DNA of 64,000 nucleotides, from positions 22,805 through 86,804 of the forward strand of contig CALLPC010000010.1 of NCBI GenBank assembly GCA_938015525.1, given 5' to 3'. Origin of the DNA: an uncultured Dehalococcoidia bacterium (GTDB lineage Bacteria > Chloroflexota > Dehalococcoidia > Tepidiformales > Tepidiformaceae). Both the position numbers and the translations under genes were made by a program. Positions 49,695 through 58,010 of the stretch are shown here, piece by piece. Numbering within the stretch: the first letter of the stretch is position 1; every line of letters begins with the position of its first letter. The notes below the pieces were generated by a model. That model did no database searches. It saw only the letters and a list, made by a program, of their open reading frames with translations, and had not been told where the DNA came from.

Positions 49695-50870
49695 ATGGCT
49701 CGACCCGACAGCATCATCTCCCGCCCCTGGAAAATCCTGGTCCTCGCATTCTCACTCGTCTTCGCATCCGTCGGCCTCTCCCTGGCCTTCGCCGGTTCCA
49801 GCACCGCCACGCTCGCCCCCGGCGACACCCTCACGGTCCGCTGCGACGGCGGGACCCGTCTCACCGTCTCGCGCCTGAACACCCGCGAGGTTCGCCTCGC
49901 CTGCACCGGCGCAGCCGCTACCCCCACCCGCACTCCTACCCCCACACCCGCCCCCGCCCCCTCCCCGACCCCTCCGCCCGCGGCCGGCGCCGTCGGCCGC
50001 TGCGGCGAACCGATGGACCGCTGGCACCCGCCCGTCGTCACCGGCCCCGACGGCCGGCCCTGCTACACCGGCCACGAGCACGGCGATGCGCCCCCCGCCT
50101 GGATCGCCGCCGCCGGCTACACCGTCTCCTTCTCCGGCCCCTTCAACACCTCCCCCGCCGAAAACGTCGAAAAACACGCCGCCATGAAGGGCTTCTCGAC
50201 CCGCCTCAACGGCGTCGACATCTACTTCCGCGTCCACGCCGCCTCCAACCCCCTCGACCGCATGGCCCGCTACCACTCCTACCAGGTCTGGGCCCGCGAC
50301 CCCTCCGGCAACGTCTCCTTCTGGCAGGGCTGGTATAACTCCGGCGACCCCCGCCCGGCCTCCGAAGGCGGCGCCCGTGTCCCCCGCCGCGTCATCTCCC
50401 TCCCCGAAGAGGACCAGCGCCCCATCATCGCCGTCTGCGACGCCACTTCCATCGCCCAGGGCATCGGCTGCGAACAGTGGTACTCCGCTCCCGGCGAGCC
50501 CGACTGGTCCTGGGACTTCGGCTGGACCATCTGCGGCACCACCACCCTCTATACCCCCGGCGAAAACGCCACCGCCTACGATATGAGCACCTGGGTCCCC
50601 ACCGGCGAAACCGGCAACACCCGCCGCCTCGAAGCCGCCTGGTACGCCTTCCGCAACCCCATCCGCGGTGCCTTCGTCGCCACTCAGTTCGGCGAAATCG
50701 TCTCCGGTCACGGCGACCCCCGCTGCTCCGGGACCACCACCCGCTACGGCGTCACCTACCAGAACGTCTGCCTCGACCAGTACATCGCCCCCACCATGCC
50801 GACCGTCTCCTTCCCCGGCAACGCCGACCAGAAAACCTACCCCGACCCCGGCGTCACCCTCCCCAACTGA
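49695..50870 (+). CDS. Secreted protein with Thr/Pro linker, unknown function
   Basis: 391 residues from the ATG at 49695. A signal segment (about 12-34) is followed by a small beta domain (TLAPGDTLTVRCDGGTRLTV), a TPTPTPAPAPSPTPPP linker and a 290-residue C-terminal domain rich in tryptophan and tyrosine, with GHEHGDAPPAWI and paired cysteines (for example DPRCSG and QNVCLD). It may bind carbohydrate or another ligand outside the cell, but I recognise no catalytic family. GGAGG lies 11 bases upstream; GTG 49677 is an alternative start. Confidence 0.65.
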   Translation: MARPDSIISRPWKILVLAFSLVFASVGLSLAFAGSSTATLAPGDTLTVRCDGGTRLTVSRLNTREVRLACTGAAATPTRTPTPTPAPAPSPTPPPAAGAVGRCGEPMDRWHPPVVTGPDGRPCYTGHEHGDAPPAWIAAAGYTVSFSGPFNTSPAENVEKHAAMKGFSTRLNGVDIYFRVHAASNPLDRMARYHSYQVWARDPSGNVSFWQGWYNSGDPRPASEGGARVPRRVISLPEEDQRPIIAVCDATSIAQGIGCEQWYSAPGEPDWSWDFGWTICGTTTLYTPGENATAYDMSTWVPTGETGNTRRLEAAWYAFRNPIRGAFVATQFGEIVSGHGDPRCSGTTTRYGVTYQNVCLDQYIAPTMPTVSFPGNADQKTYPDPGVTLPN

Positions 50871-50897
50871 GCCGCTGGCCGCGCTCCCGCCGCCGGC

Positions 50898-50939
50898 TGC
50901 ATGCAGGAGCCCCGGCGACGTCGCCGGGGCTCCTGCATG
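50898..50939. terminator. 42-bp perfect palindrome, bidirectional terminator
   Basis: Two exactly complementary 21-base halves meet without a spacer, starting GCATGCAGGAGCCCC. It lies 28 bases after a plus-strand gene and 40 bases before the end of a minus-strand gene, so it probably stops both transcripts. There is no T tract. Confidence 0.65.
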
Positions 50940-50978
50940 CGCAGGTGCGCGCTCCAGGGGTGGACGGACCGGCGCCCC

Positions 50979-51806
50979 CTACGGGGTCGGCGCCGGGGAG
51001 GTCGAGGGCGCAGCCCGGCCGCCCATCCCCTTCGGCCCGTGCCCGAAGCCCCGGCCGGGGCCCTTCAGCGGACCGCCCTCGTTCACCCAGGTCGTGATCC
51101 GTTCCGCCGCCTTCGCCTTCTTGTCCGCGCCCTCTTCAGGAGTCAGCTTCCCCTTCGCGACCGCCTCGTCGACCTTGGCGTTCACCTCCGCAATCAGCGC
51201 ATCGATGACCGCCTGGGTCTTCTCCCCCGCAATTTGCGCGAGCGTCTCCCCGCTCGCCAGCCGCTGCACGAGCGTCTTCGCATCGACCCCGATGACCCCC
51301 GCTACCGTCTCCAGCGCCCCGCCCGCCGGCATCTTCGGCGCGGCCCCCGGGAGCCGGTCGCCTGGCTTCGAGTTCAGGAACCGGTCGGCCGCCGCCCCCG
51401 CTGCCTCCAGCATCCGGTCCGCCTGCTCCCGCGTCAGCCTGCCGCTCGCCACCGCCGCGTCCAGCTTCGCCTTCAGCGCATCGAGCGCCTGCTGCTTCGC
51501 CTCGGCCGCGCTCACGTCCCCGTACTGGTCCAGGATCTGCCCCCACGTCAGCCCGGCCGCCTTCCCCTCTGCCACCTCCTCACGCGTCAGCCCGACCTGC
51601 TGCAAAAGGTGCCGGATGACGTTGCCGATGCGGTGTCCCCGCGCGTGCCCCTCGCCGGCGACGCCCCTGTCGCCCTGCGCCGGCGGCGTTGGCGAGCTGC
51701 CGCCATCCTGGGCGAAGGCCGCGTTGCCGAAGCCGATCACGCTCACCGCGATCACGCTCGCCACCCCGACCGATACCAGCCGACTGTCACGAATCGAAAA
51801 TCTCAT
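50979..51806 (-). CDS. Secreted helical-repeat protein
   Basis: 275 residues. A signal peptide (1-32, cleaved near AFA-QD) is followed by a mostly helical protein. Two related blocks, LLQQVGLTREEVAEGKAAGL with TWGQILDQYG (about 66-95) and VIGVDAKTLVQRLASGETLA with QIAGEK (about 170-200), each precede a helix of the form LDAAVASGRLTREQADRML or VDEAVAKGKLTPEEGA. Such proteins are common in actinobacteria and Chloroflexota and have no firm function. The tail is Gly/Pro-rich. GGAGGAG lies 7 bases upstream of the ATG. Confidence 0.7.
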   Translation of the reverse strand: MRFSIRDSRLVSVGVASVIAVSVIGFGNAAFAQDGGSSPTPPAQGDRGVAGEGHARGHRIGNVIRHLLQQVGLTREEVAEGKAAGLTWGQILDQYGDVSAAEAKQQALDALKAKLDAAVASGRLTREQADRMLEAAGAAADRFLNSKPGDRLPGAAPKMPAGGALETVAGVIGVDAKTLVQRLASGETLAQIAGEKTQAVIDALIAEVNAKVDEAVAKGKLTPEEGADKKAKAAERITTWVNEGGPLKGPGRGFGHGPKGMGGRAAPSTSPAPTP

Positions 51807-51936
51807 CTCGAGTGCTCCTCCATGAGGGAGAAAGTGGTCGCGGCGCGCACGCCGCTCACACCATCTATGGCCCCTTCAGGGCCCGGGGTGACGGGCAGCC
51901 GTCCCGCCCCACCTGCCCCTTTACCATCCTGTTCCC

Positions 51937-52566
51937 CTAGCGATGCCGTTCCACCCACCTCCCCCGGAACACCAGCAGCGCCCCCTCCCCAACCTCCACC
52001 TCCGCCCGCTCCCCCACCAGCTCGTTGTGCACCCCCCGCGGACTGAACGGCAGCTCCTCCCCGCACAGCTCCCAGCGCAGGCCGCGCGTCCGCACCCCCT
52101 GCGCACCCCCCGGCGCAATCAGCGAGACCACCGTCCCCGGCTCCCCTTCCACCACGGTCCGTCCCCGCACCAGCCACACGGCGAACAGGTCATCGTGCAG
52201 GACGACCTCGTGCTTCCCGAACAGCACCAGCACCGAGAGGTTCGCCAGCGCATGGTCCCCCCGGCCCCCGCCAGCCGCCGCCACGTCCACCGCCCCCGCG
52301 CCCCGGCTCAGCGCAAACCGGATCGCCTTCTCCAGGTCTGTCGTCTCCGGGTCCTCGTCCCGGACGAACCGCTCCCGCGGGATCGGTGCCGCCGGGTACT
52401 GGTCCATCGTGTCGAGGTCGCCGACCACCCAGTCCGGCATGACCCCCGCATCCAGCGCCACCAGCGCACCGCCGTCCGCCGCCACCACCACCCCTGCCCC
52501 GGCCGCAAGCTCCCGCAGCAGGCCCGCCGACGGTGGCTCCCCGTGCGCGATGACCAGCGCCCGCAT
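51937..52566 (-). CDS. Thiamine pyrophosphokinase-like protein
   Basis: 209 residues from the ATG at 52566. It shows the family order: VVVAADGGALVALDAGVMPD, then WVVGDLDTMD, DPETTDLEKAIRFAL, GGRGDHALANLSVL and a C-terminal beta domain. The enzyme transfers pyrophosphate from ATP to thiamine. All acidic ATP/Mg motifs (DLDT and TDLEKA) are visible. An earlier in-frame start at 52626 is possible but adds a segment without family similarity. Confidence 0.85.
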   Translation of the reverse strand: MRALVIAHGEPPSAGLLRELAAGAGVVVAADGGALVALDAGVMPDWVVGDLDTMDQYPAAPIPRERFVRDEDPETTDLEKAIRFALSRGAGAVDVAAAGGGRGDHALANLSVLVLFGKHEVVLHDDLFAVWLVRGRTVVEGEPGTVVSLIAPGGAQGVRTRGLRWELCGEELPFSPRGVHNELVGERAEVEVGEGALLVFRGRWVERHR

Positions 52567-52677
52567 GCCACCATTCAACCCCCGCCGCGCCCACCGCGCG
52601 AGCCCTGCCGGTGCCGGCACGGCCATTCCATGCTACCGTCGCCTCGCTAGCTCGCCATTCCGAAGGAGACGCTCCCC

Positions 52678-53076
52678 GTGCCCGCATCCATCCCGGCCTC
52701 TCATCGCGACCTCCTCGAAAAGCCCAACATCGGCCACCTCGCCACCCTCATGCCCGACGGTTCCCCCCAGGTCACCCCCGTCTGGGTCGATATCGAGGGC
52801 GATACCCTCCTCATCAACACCGCCGAAGGCCGCGTCAAAACCCGGAACCTCGACCGCGACGGCCGCGTCGCCATCTCCATCGCCGACCAGCAGAACCCCT
52901 ACCGCTACATCCAGGTCCGCGGCCGCGTCATCGCCCGCACCCACGACGGCGCCGACGACCACATCGACCGGCTCGCGAAAAAGTACCTCGGCCAGGACCG
53001 CTACCCCTTCCGCCAGCCCGGTGAGCAGCGCGTCCTCTACCGCATCCAGCCGGAACACGTCCAGGTCGGCGGCTGA
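52678..53076 (+). CDS. PPOX-class F420-dependent oxidoreductase-like protein
   Basis: 132 residues, split-barrel flavin fold. It starts with HRDLLEKPNIGHLATLMPDG then SPQVTPVWVDIEGDTLLINT, and has VKTRNLDRDGRVAISIADQQ and YRYIQVRGRV. This is the pattern of the PPOX-class F420-dependent family related to pyridoxamine oxidase. F420 use is likely but unproven. The GTG start has AAGGAG upstream. Confidence 0.85.
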   Translation: MPASIPASHRDLLEKPNIGHLATLMPDGSPQVTPVWVDIEGDTLLINTAEGRVKTRNLDRDGRVAISIADQQNPYRYIQVRGRVIARTHDGADDHIDRLAKKYLGQDRYPFRQPGEQRVLYRIQPEHVQVGG

Positions 53077-53111
53077 CCACTCCCCCGCTGGCTTCGGGCC
53101 ACGCCCACCGC

Positions 53112-53117
53112 TAGCAT
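53112..53117 (+). promoter_or_regulatory. -10 box TAGCAT before the rfbD-like gene
   Basis: TAGCAT ends 8 bases before the ATG at 53126. It starts the three-gene sugar cluster. Confidence 0.45.
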
Positions 53118-53125
53118 CAGGAGCC

Positions 53126-53983
53126 ATGCGCATCCTCCTCCTCGGCGCCAGCGGCCAGCTCGGTTCCGATATCGCCCGCCTCTGGCACGGCAAGCCCGGC
53201 CTCGAGCTCCAGCTCGCCACCCGCGCCCACGCCGACGTCACCGACCTCGCTGCCGTCCGTTCCCTCGTCCAGTCCGCCCGCCCCGGCATCGTCATCAACA
53301 CCACCGCCTTCCACGACCTCCCCCGCTGCGAGGCTGACCCCCGCACCGCCATGACCGTCAACGTCGTCGGCGGCTGGAACGTCGCCGCCGCCGCCCGCGA
53401 AGCCGGTGCCGCCGTCGTCCAGTTCTCCACCGACTACGTCTTCGACGGCGAAAAGCGCACCCCCTACTTCGAAGACGACGCCCGCCGCGCGCTCAACGTC
53501 TACGGCGCCGCCAAGATAGCCGCCGAAGACGCCGTCCGTATCGCCAACCCCGACCACCTCATCGTCCGCGTCTCCGGGCTCTACGGCCTCGCGGGCTCTG
53601 CCGGCAAAGGCGGCAACTTCGTCGAGACCATGCTCCGCCTCGCCCGCGAAGGCCAGCCCATCCGCGTCGTCGCCGACCAGGTCACGGCCCCCACCAACAC
53701 CGCCGAAATCGCCGAGGCCCTCCTCCCCATCCTCCGCGACGGCCTCCGCGGCACCATCCACCTCGCCGCCGCCGGCGAAACCTCCTGGTACACCTTCGCC
53801 CGCACCATCTTCGACCTCCGCCGCCTCACCCCTGACTGTACCCCCACCACCACCGCCGAATTCGGCGGGCCCGTCCGCCGCCCGCTCTACAGCGTCCTCG
53901 GCTCCGCCCGCGTCCCCCGCCTCCGGCACTGGCGCGACGGCCTCGAACGCTACCTGCGCGAAAAACACGGCGCCCTGTCCTGA
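53126..53983 (+). CDS. rfbD: dTDP-4-dehydrorhamnose reductase-like protein
   Basis: 285 residues, SDR fold. The NAD(P) motif is LLLGASGQLGSDIARL, then VINTTAFHDLPRCEADPRTA, the substrate segment FSTDYVFDGEKRTPYFEDD and the YxxxK pair in VYGAAKIAAED. It matches RfbD/RmlD. With the 3,5-epimerase encoded two genes later it should make dTDP-L-rhamnose for surface polysaccharide. rfbA and rfbB are not in the window. Confidence 0.88.
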   Translation: MRILLLGASGQLGSDIARLWHGKPGLELQLATRAHADVTDLAAVRSLVQSARPGIVINTTAFHDLPRCEADPRTAMTVNVVGGWNVAAAAREAGAAVVQFSTDYVFDGEKRTPYFEDDARRALNVYGAAKIAAEDAVRIANPDHLIVRVSGLYGLAGSAGKGGNFVETMLRLAREGQPIRVVADQVTAPTNTAEIAEALLPILRDGLRGTIHLAAAGETSWYTFARTIFDLRRLTPDCTPTTTAEFGGPVRRPLYSVLGSARVPRLRHWRDGLERYLREKHGALS

Positions 53984-54045
53984 ATCCCCCGTCTTCCGTA
54001 CCATCCGCTACCACGCAGGCCACCCATGGCCTGGTCGGAGGCCCC

Positions 54046-55083
54046 ATGCGCATCCTCGTCACCGGCGGCGCCGGCTACATCGGCAGCGTCCTCGTCCCGA
54101 AACTCCTCGCCCGCGGCCACCAGGTCCGCGTCGTCGACCGCATGTTCTGGGGCCTCCCGCACTACGCCGGCGAGCCCGGGGTCGAACTCGTCAACGCCGA
54201 CATCCGCCGCCTCCCCGAGGGCGTCTTCGACGGCATCGACGCCGTCGACCACCTCGCCGGCTTCTCCAACGACCCCACGGCCGAGTTCAGCCCGGAAGCC
54301 AACTGGCAGATGAACGCCGCTGCCACCGACACCATCGCCCGCCAGTGCATCGCCGCCGGCGTCCGCCGCCTCGTCTTCGGCTCCTCCTGCTCCCTCTATG
54401 ACGGCGCCCCCGATGCCCAAACCCTCCTCGACGAGTCCTCCCCCCTCGCCCCCCGCGGCGCCTACGCCACCTCCAAGCACTACTCCGAAACCGCCCTCCT
54501 CGCCCACGCCGGCCCCGACTTCGAACCCGTCATCCTTCGCCAGGCCACCGTCTTCGGCCTCAGCCCCCGCATGCGCTTCGACCTCGTCCTCAACACCTTC
54601 GTCAAAGACGCCCTCGTCCGCCAGCGCCTCATCCTCCACGGCGGCGGCCGCATGTGGCGCCCCCTCGTCAGCGTCCAGGACGTCGCCGATGCTCACGTCG
54701 CCGTCCTCGAAGCCCCCTCCGAACTCGTCGCCGGCGAAACCTTCAACGTCGTCGGCGATAATTACCAGATTCGCGACCTCGCCGAAGTCGTCGCCGCCGC
54801 CCTCGTCAAGCTCGGCCAGCCCGTCGCCCTCGTCGATGGCCCCCTCCCCGGCTTCGTCCGCAACTACCGCTGCTCCGGTGAAAAGCTCAAGCAGCGCCTC
54901 GGCCTCACCCTCCCCACCACCGCCGCCGATGCCGTCGCCGAGCTCCTCGACGCCTTTCGCGACGTCCCCATCGAACAGCTCGGCCACCCACGCTACTACA
55001 ACATCGCCTGGATGCAGCTCCTCGAGCAGGTCCGCCCCGCCTACCAGGCCTCCAACCGCATCTTCGAACCCTTTGAGGAGTAG
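54046..55083 (+). CDS. NAD-dependent sugar epimerase/dehydratase
   Basis: 345 residues, extended SDR. Nucleotide motif VTGGAGYIGSVLVPKLL, catalytic YATSKHY, and the phrases VFGSSCSLYDG and WRPLVSVQDVADAHVAVLEA. It probably acts on a nucleotide-linked sugar. It lies between rfbD- and rfbC-like genes, so it likely adds a further step such as epimerisation or dehydration. GGAGG precedes the ATG and 3 bases separate its stop from rfbC. Confidence 0.88.
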   Translation: MRILVTGGAGYIGSVLVPKLLARGHQVRVVDRMFWGLPHYAGEPGVELVNADIRRLPEGVFDGIDAVDHLAGFSNDPTAEFSPEANWQMNAAATDTIARQCIAAGVRRLVFGSSCSLYDGAPDAQTLLDESSPLAPRGAYATSKHYSETALLAHAGPDFEPVILRQATVFGLSPRMRFDLVLNTFVKDALVRQRLILHGGGRMWRPLVSVQDVADAHVAVLEAPSELVAGETFNVVGDNYQIRDLAEVVAAALVKLGQPVALVDGPLPGFVRNYRCSGEKLKQRLGLTLPTTAADAVAELLDAFRDVPIEQLGHPRYYNIAWMQLLEQVRPAYQASNRIFEPFEE

Positions 55084-55086
55084 CCC

Positions 55087-55656
55087 GTGGATATCCACGT
55101 CTCCCCCACCCCGCTCGAAGGCGTCCTCATCATCGATACCGACTTCTTCCGCGACGAGCGCGGCTTCTTCATCGAGGTCTACCACGAGCAGCGCTTCCGC
55201 GACCACGGTCTCCCCACCAACTTCGTCCAGGACAACCACTCCCGCTCCGGCAAAGCCGTCCTCCGCGGCTTCCACTACCAGGACATGACCGCCCCCATGG
55301 GCAAACTCGTCCGCTGCACCTACGGCGCCATCCTCGATGTCGCCCTCGACCTCCGCGTCGGCTCACCCACCTTCGGCCGCCACTTCGCCATCGAACTCAC
55401 CGCCGAAAACATGCGCCAGCTCTGGGTGCCGCCCGGCTTCGGGCACGCCTTCCTCACCCTCACCGATGCCGCCGAAGTCCAGTACAAGTGCACCGGCCTC
55501 TACTCCCCGCCCTCCGAAGGCACCGTCGCCTGGAATGACCCCGAAATCGCCGTCGACTGGCCCATCAAGACCCCCGTCCTCTCCCAGCGCGACCAGAACG
55601 GCATGAGCCTCCGCCAGTACCTCGAGCGCCCCGCCTTCCGCTACGGCGAGTGCTGA
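55087..55656 (+). CDS. rfbC: dTDP-4-dehydrorhamnose 3,5-epimerase
   Basis: 189 residues from a GTG. Cupin fold with the family residues: FRDERGFFIEVYHEQRFRDH, FVQDNHSRSGKAVLRGFHYQ (with the catalytic histidine), DVALDLRVGSPTFGRHFAIE, and LWVPPGFGHAFLTLTDAAEV. It converts the 4-keto-6-deoxyglucose intermediate for rhamnose synthesis. It is the last gene of the sugar cluster. Confidence 0.93.
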   Translation: MDIHVSPTPLEGVLIIDTDFFRDERGFFIEVYHEQRFRDHGLPTNFVQDNHSRSGKAVLRGFHYQDMTAPMGKLVRCTYGAILDVALDLRVGSPTFGRHFAIELTAENMRQLWVPPGFGHAFLTLTDAAEVQYKCTGLYSPPSEGTVAWNDPEIAVDWPIKTPVLSQRDQNGMSLRQYLERPAFRYGEC

Positions 55657-55703
55657 GCCGCAGCTTCCGCCCGCGCTTGACCCGCCCCGCCGGACCGCGA
55701 CGG

Positions 55704-55709
55704 TATCCT
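55704..55709 (+). promoter_or_regulatory. -10 box TATCCT, leaderless promoter
   Basis: TATCCT ends 6 bases before the ATG at 55716 of the lipoprotein hydrolase. Confidence 0.55.
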
Positions 55710-55715
55710 TCAGCC

Positions 55716-57083
55716 ATGACCCGCGTCCTTCGTCTCGCCCTTCTCCCTCTGCTCACAGGGCTCATCGCCGCCTGCTCCGGCGCCGCCCCGGCTCCACAGG
55801 TGCCGGCCGATTCCCCCGGGGCCGTCCAGTCCCCGGTCCCCTCGCCCGCCCCCGACCCCGCCCTCCGCCAGTATCGGCCCCTCGGCACCAGCGCCGGCAT
55901 CCCCACCACGGCTGCCGACCCCGCCTTCGAACCCCTCTCAGGGGCCCGCGCCAGCTACGGCATCCTCGGCCGCGCCGCCTACCGCATCGAGATCCCCCAA
56001 AACTGGAACGGCGAGCTCGTCCTCTACGCCCACGGCTTCGCCGGCTTCGGCACCGAAGTCGCTGTCCAGAACCCGCCCCGCGAACTCCGCCAGGAACTCA
56101 TCGCCCGCGGCTTCGCCTGGGCCGCCAGCTCCTATAGCGAAAACGGCTACGTTCCCGGCATCGGCGCCGATGACACCCTCGCCCTCAAGCGCCGCTTCGC
56201 AGCCGAGTTCGGCGCCCCCGCCCGAACCTACCTCGTCGGCGCCTCCATGGGCGGCAATGTGGTCGCCCTCGCCCTCGAACACCACAGCGGCGAATACGAC
56301 GGTGCCCTCGCACTCTGCGGCGCCCTCGGCGGCATCGAACAAATCGATTACCTGATCTCCTGGGTCGCCCTCGCCGAGTACTTCTCCGGCCTCACCTTCC
56401 CCATCGGCGAACCCGGCGCCGACCTCACCGCCATCTTCCTCACCCGCCTCCCCCTCCGCCTCGGCACCCCGCCCCTCCTCACCCCCGCCGGGCGCCAGTT
56501 CGCCTCCGCCGTCAAACACCTCACCGGCGGCCCCCGTCCCTTCTTCGCCGAGGGCTTCGCCGACCAGTACCTCGTCAACTTCGGCCTCGCCATGGTCGAC
56601 CCCGAGCGCAAGCTCCTCGTCGCCCGGGCCGCCACCAACCAGGACCACGTCTACACCGTCGACCCCGCCTTCGGCGTCTCCCCCGAGACCCTCAATGCTG
56701 CCGTCCGCCGCTTCCCGCCCGACCCCGCCGCCCGCGACCCCGCCGCCCACCCCGATGCCGTCCCAACCACCGGCACCATCTCCGCCCCCCTCCTCACCCT
56801 CCACAACACCGGCGACCTCTTCGTCCCCATCTCCCTCGAGCAGTCCTACCTCCACAAAGTCCGCGCCGCAGGCAAATCCGACCTCCTCGTCCAGCGCGCC
56901 ATCCGCGCCGGCGGCCACTGCCAGTTCTCCCGCGAGGAGCTCCTCACCGCCTTCGACGACCTCGTCCGCTGGGTCCGCGACGGCATCCGCCCTGCCGGCG
57001 ACGACCTCTCCGGCGACCTCACCGACATCGGCCGCCAATTCACCAACCCCATCCGCCCCGGCGACCCCGGCGGTGTCAACTGA
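55716..57083 (+). CDS. Secreted alpha/beta hydrolase lipoprotein
   Basis: 455 residues. The lipoprotein signal ends IAAC (C20) and a proline-rich tether follows. The hydrolase core has IPQNWNGELVLYAHGFAGFG, the nucleophile elbow LVGASMGGNVVALAL and the catalytic histidine in RAGGHCQFSREELL; a probable aspartate is in HNTGDLFVPI. It probably cleaves an ester outside the cell. The end overlaps the convergent methyltransferase by 8 bases. Confidence 0.8.
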   Translation: MTRVLRLALLPLLTGLIAACSGAAPAPQVPADSPGAVQSPVPSPAPDPALRQYRPLGTSAGIPTTAADPAFEPLSGARASYGILGRAAYRIEIPQNWNGELVLYAHGFAGFGTEVAVQNPPRELRQELIARGFAWAASSYSENGYVPGIGADDTLALKRRFAAEFGAPARTYLVGASMGGNVVALALEHHSGEYDGALALCGALGGIEQIDYLISWVALAEYFSGLTFPIGEPGADLTAIFLTRLPLRLGTPPLLTPAGRQFASAVKHLTGGPRPFFAEGFADQYLVNFGLAMVDPERKLLVARAATNQDHVYTVDPAFGVSPETLNAAVRRFPPDPAARDPAAHPDAVPTTGTISAPLLTLHNTGDLFVPISLEQSYLHKVRAAGKSDLLVQRAIRAGGHCQFSREELLTAFDDLVRWVRDGIRPAGDDLSGDLTDIGRQFTNPIRPGDPGGVN

Positions 57084-57915
57084 CCGCCGCGAGTGCCTCC
57101 GCAATCGGCCCCGCCTCACACCCGAAGGCCGCCAGTCCCCGGTCGATGAGCCGCCGCCGTCGGTCGACCGGCGCGACCTCCCCCATCGCCTCCACCGACG
57201 CCCGCCACCGCTCCCGCAGCCCCAGCCCCGCCCCCGCCAGCCACGCCCGCTCCCACGCCCCGAAGAACAGGTCCAGGATGCCGCCCGGCTCCGCGTGGTG
57301 AATCAGCTCCTTCGGCAGGTACGGCTGGAACGCCCGCGGCCCTCCCGTGAAAAACCGCATCCGCTGCCCGAAGACGAGCCACCTCCGCCGCAGCGGCGGC
57401 TCCCCCCACCGGCCGCCCGGCCGCGGCTCCGCCGCCGTCCGCTCCCAGGCCCACCACGCCGCCAGCCGCCCCCACGGGTCGCACGTCCCCTCGATGAGCA
57501 GCGCACCCGGTGCCATCCTCGCCGCCAGCGCCTCCAGCGCCGCCCGCACCTCAGCCTCGTCATACTGTCGCAGCACGTTGAACGCCCGCACGAGCCCCGC
57601 CCGCTCCCCCTCACCCAGCGGCAGGTTGAACCCGCCCCGCACGAACCGCAGCCCTCCCCGCTCCCAGGCCCGCGCCCGCTCTACCCGCTCCGGGTCGATC
57701 TCCACCCCGACCACCTCCGCCCCGGGACACACGCGCCGCAGCCGCTCGAACAGCTCCACCGTCGTCACCGGCACCGCCCCGAACCCAACGTCCACCGCCG
57801 GCCCCCGCAGCCCCCGCACCGCCTCCCCAGCCCCCACCGCCAGCCACGTGTCCACCAGCCGCAGCCGATTCGGCGCCGTCTTCCCGCGCGTCACCTGCCC
57901 GGCGAGCCTCACCAC
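57076..57915 (-). CDS. Class I SAM-dependent methyltransferase-like protein
   Basis: 279 residues from the GTG at 57915 behind GGGAGG. The SAM motif I is VDVGFGAVPVTTVELFERL, motif II is VVGVEIDPERVERARAWE, then FVRGGFNLPL and FNVLRQYDEAEVRAALEALA. The glycine-rich loop GFGAVP is slightly unusual. The second half has several tryptophans and no known substrate domain. The target molecule is unknown. Confidence 0.72.
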   Translation of the reverse strand: MVRLAGQVTRGKTAPNRLRLVDTWLAVGAGEAVRGLRGPAVDVGFGAVPVTTVELFERLRRVCPGAEVVGVEIDPERVERARAWERGGLRFVRGGFNLPLGEGERAGLVRAFNVLRQYDEAEVRAALEALAARMAPGALLIEGTCDPWGRLAAWWAWERTAAEPRPGGRWGEPPLRRRWLVFGQRMRFFTGGPRAFQPYLPKELIHHAEPGGILDLFFGAWERAWLAGAGLGLRERWRASVEAMGEVAPVDRRRRLIDRGLAAFGCEAGPIAEALAAVS

Positions 57916-58010
57916 CCCTCCATCCTCCCAAACCTCCCCTCGAGCCGCACCCGTGGACAGCCCCTCCCCCCGGTGCCAGAATCCTCCCACCCCTCCAAGG
58001 ACGCCACGCC

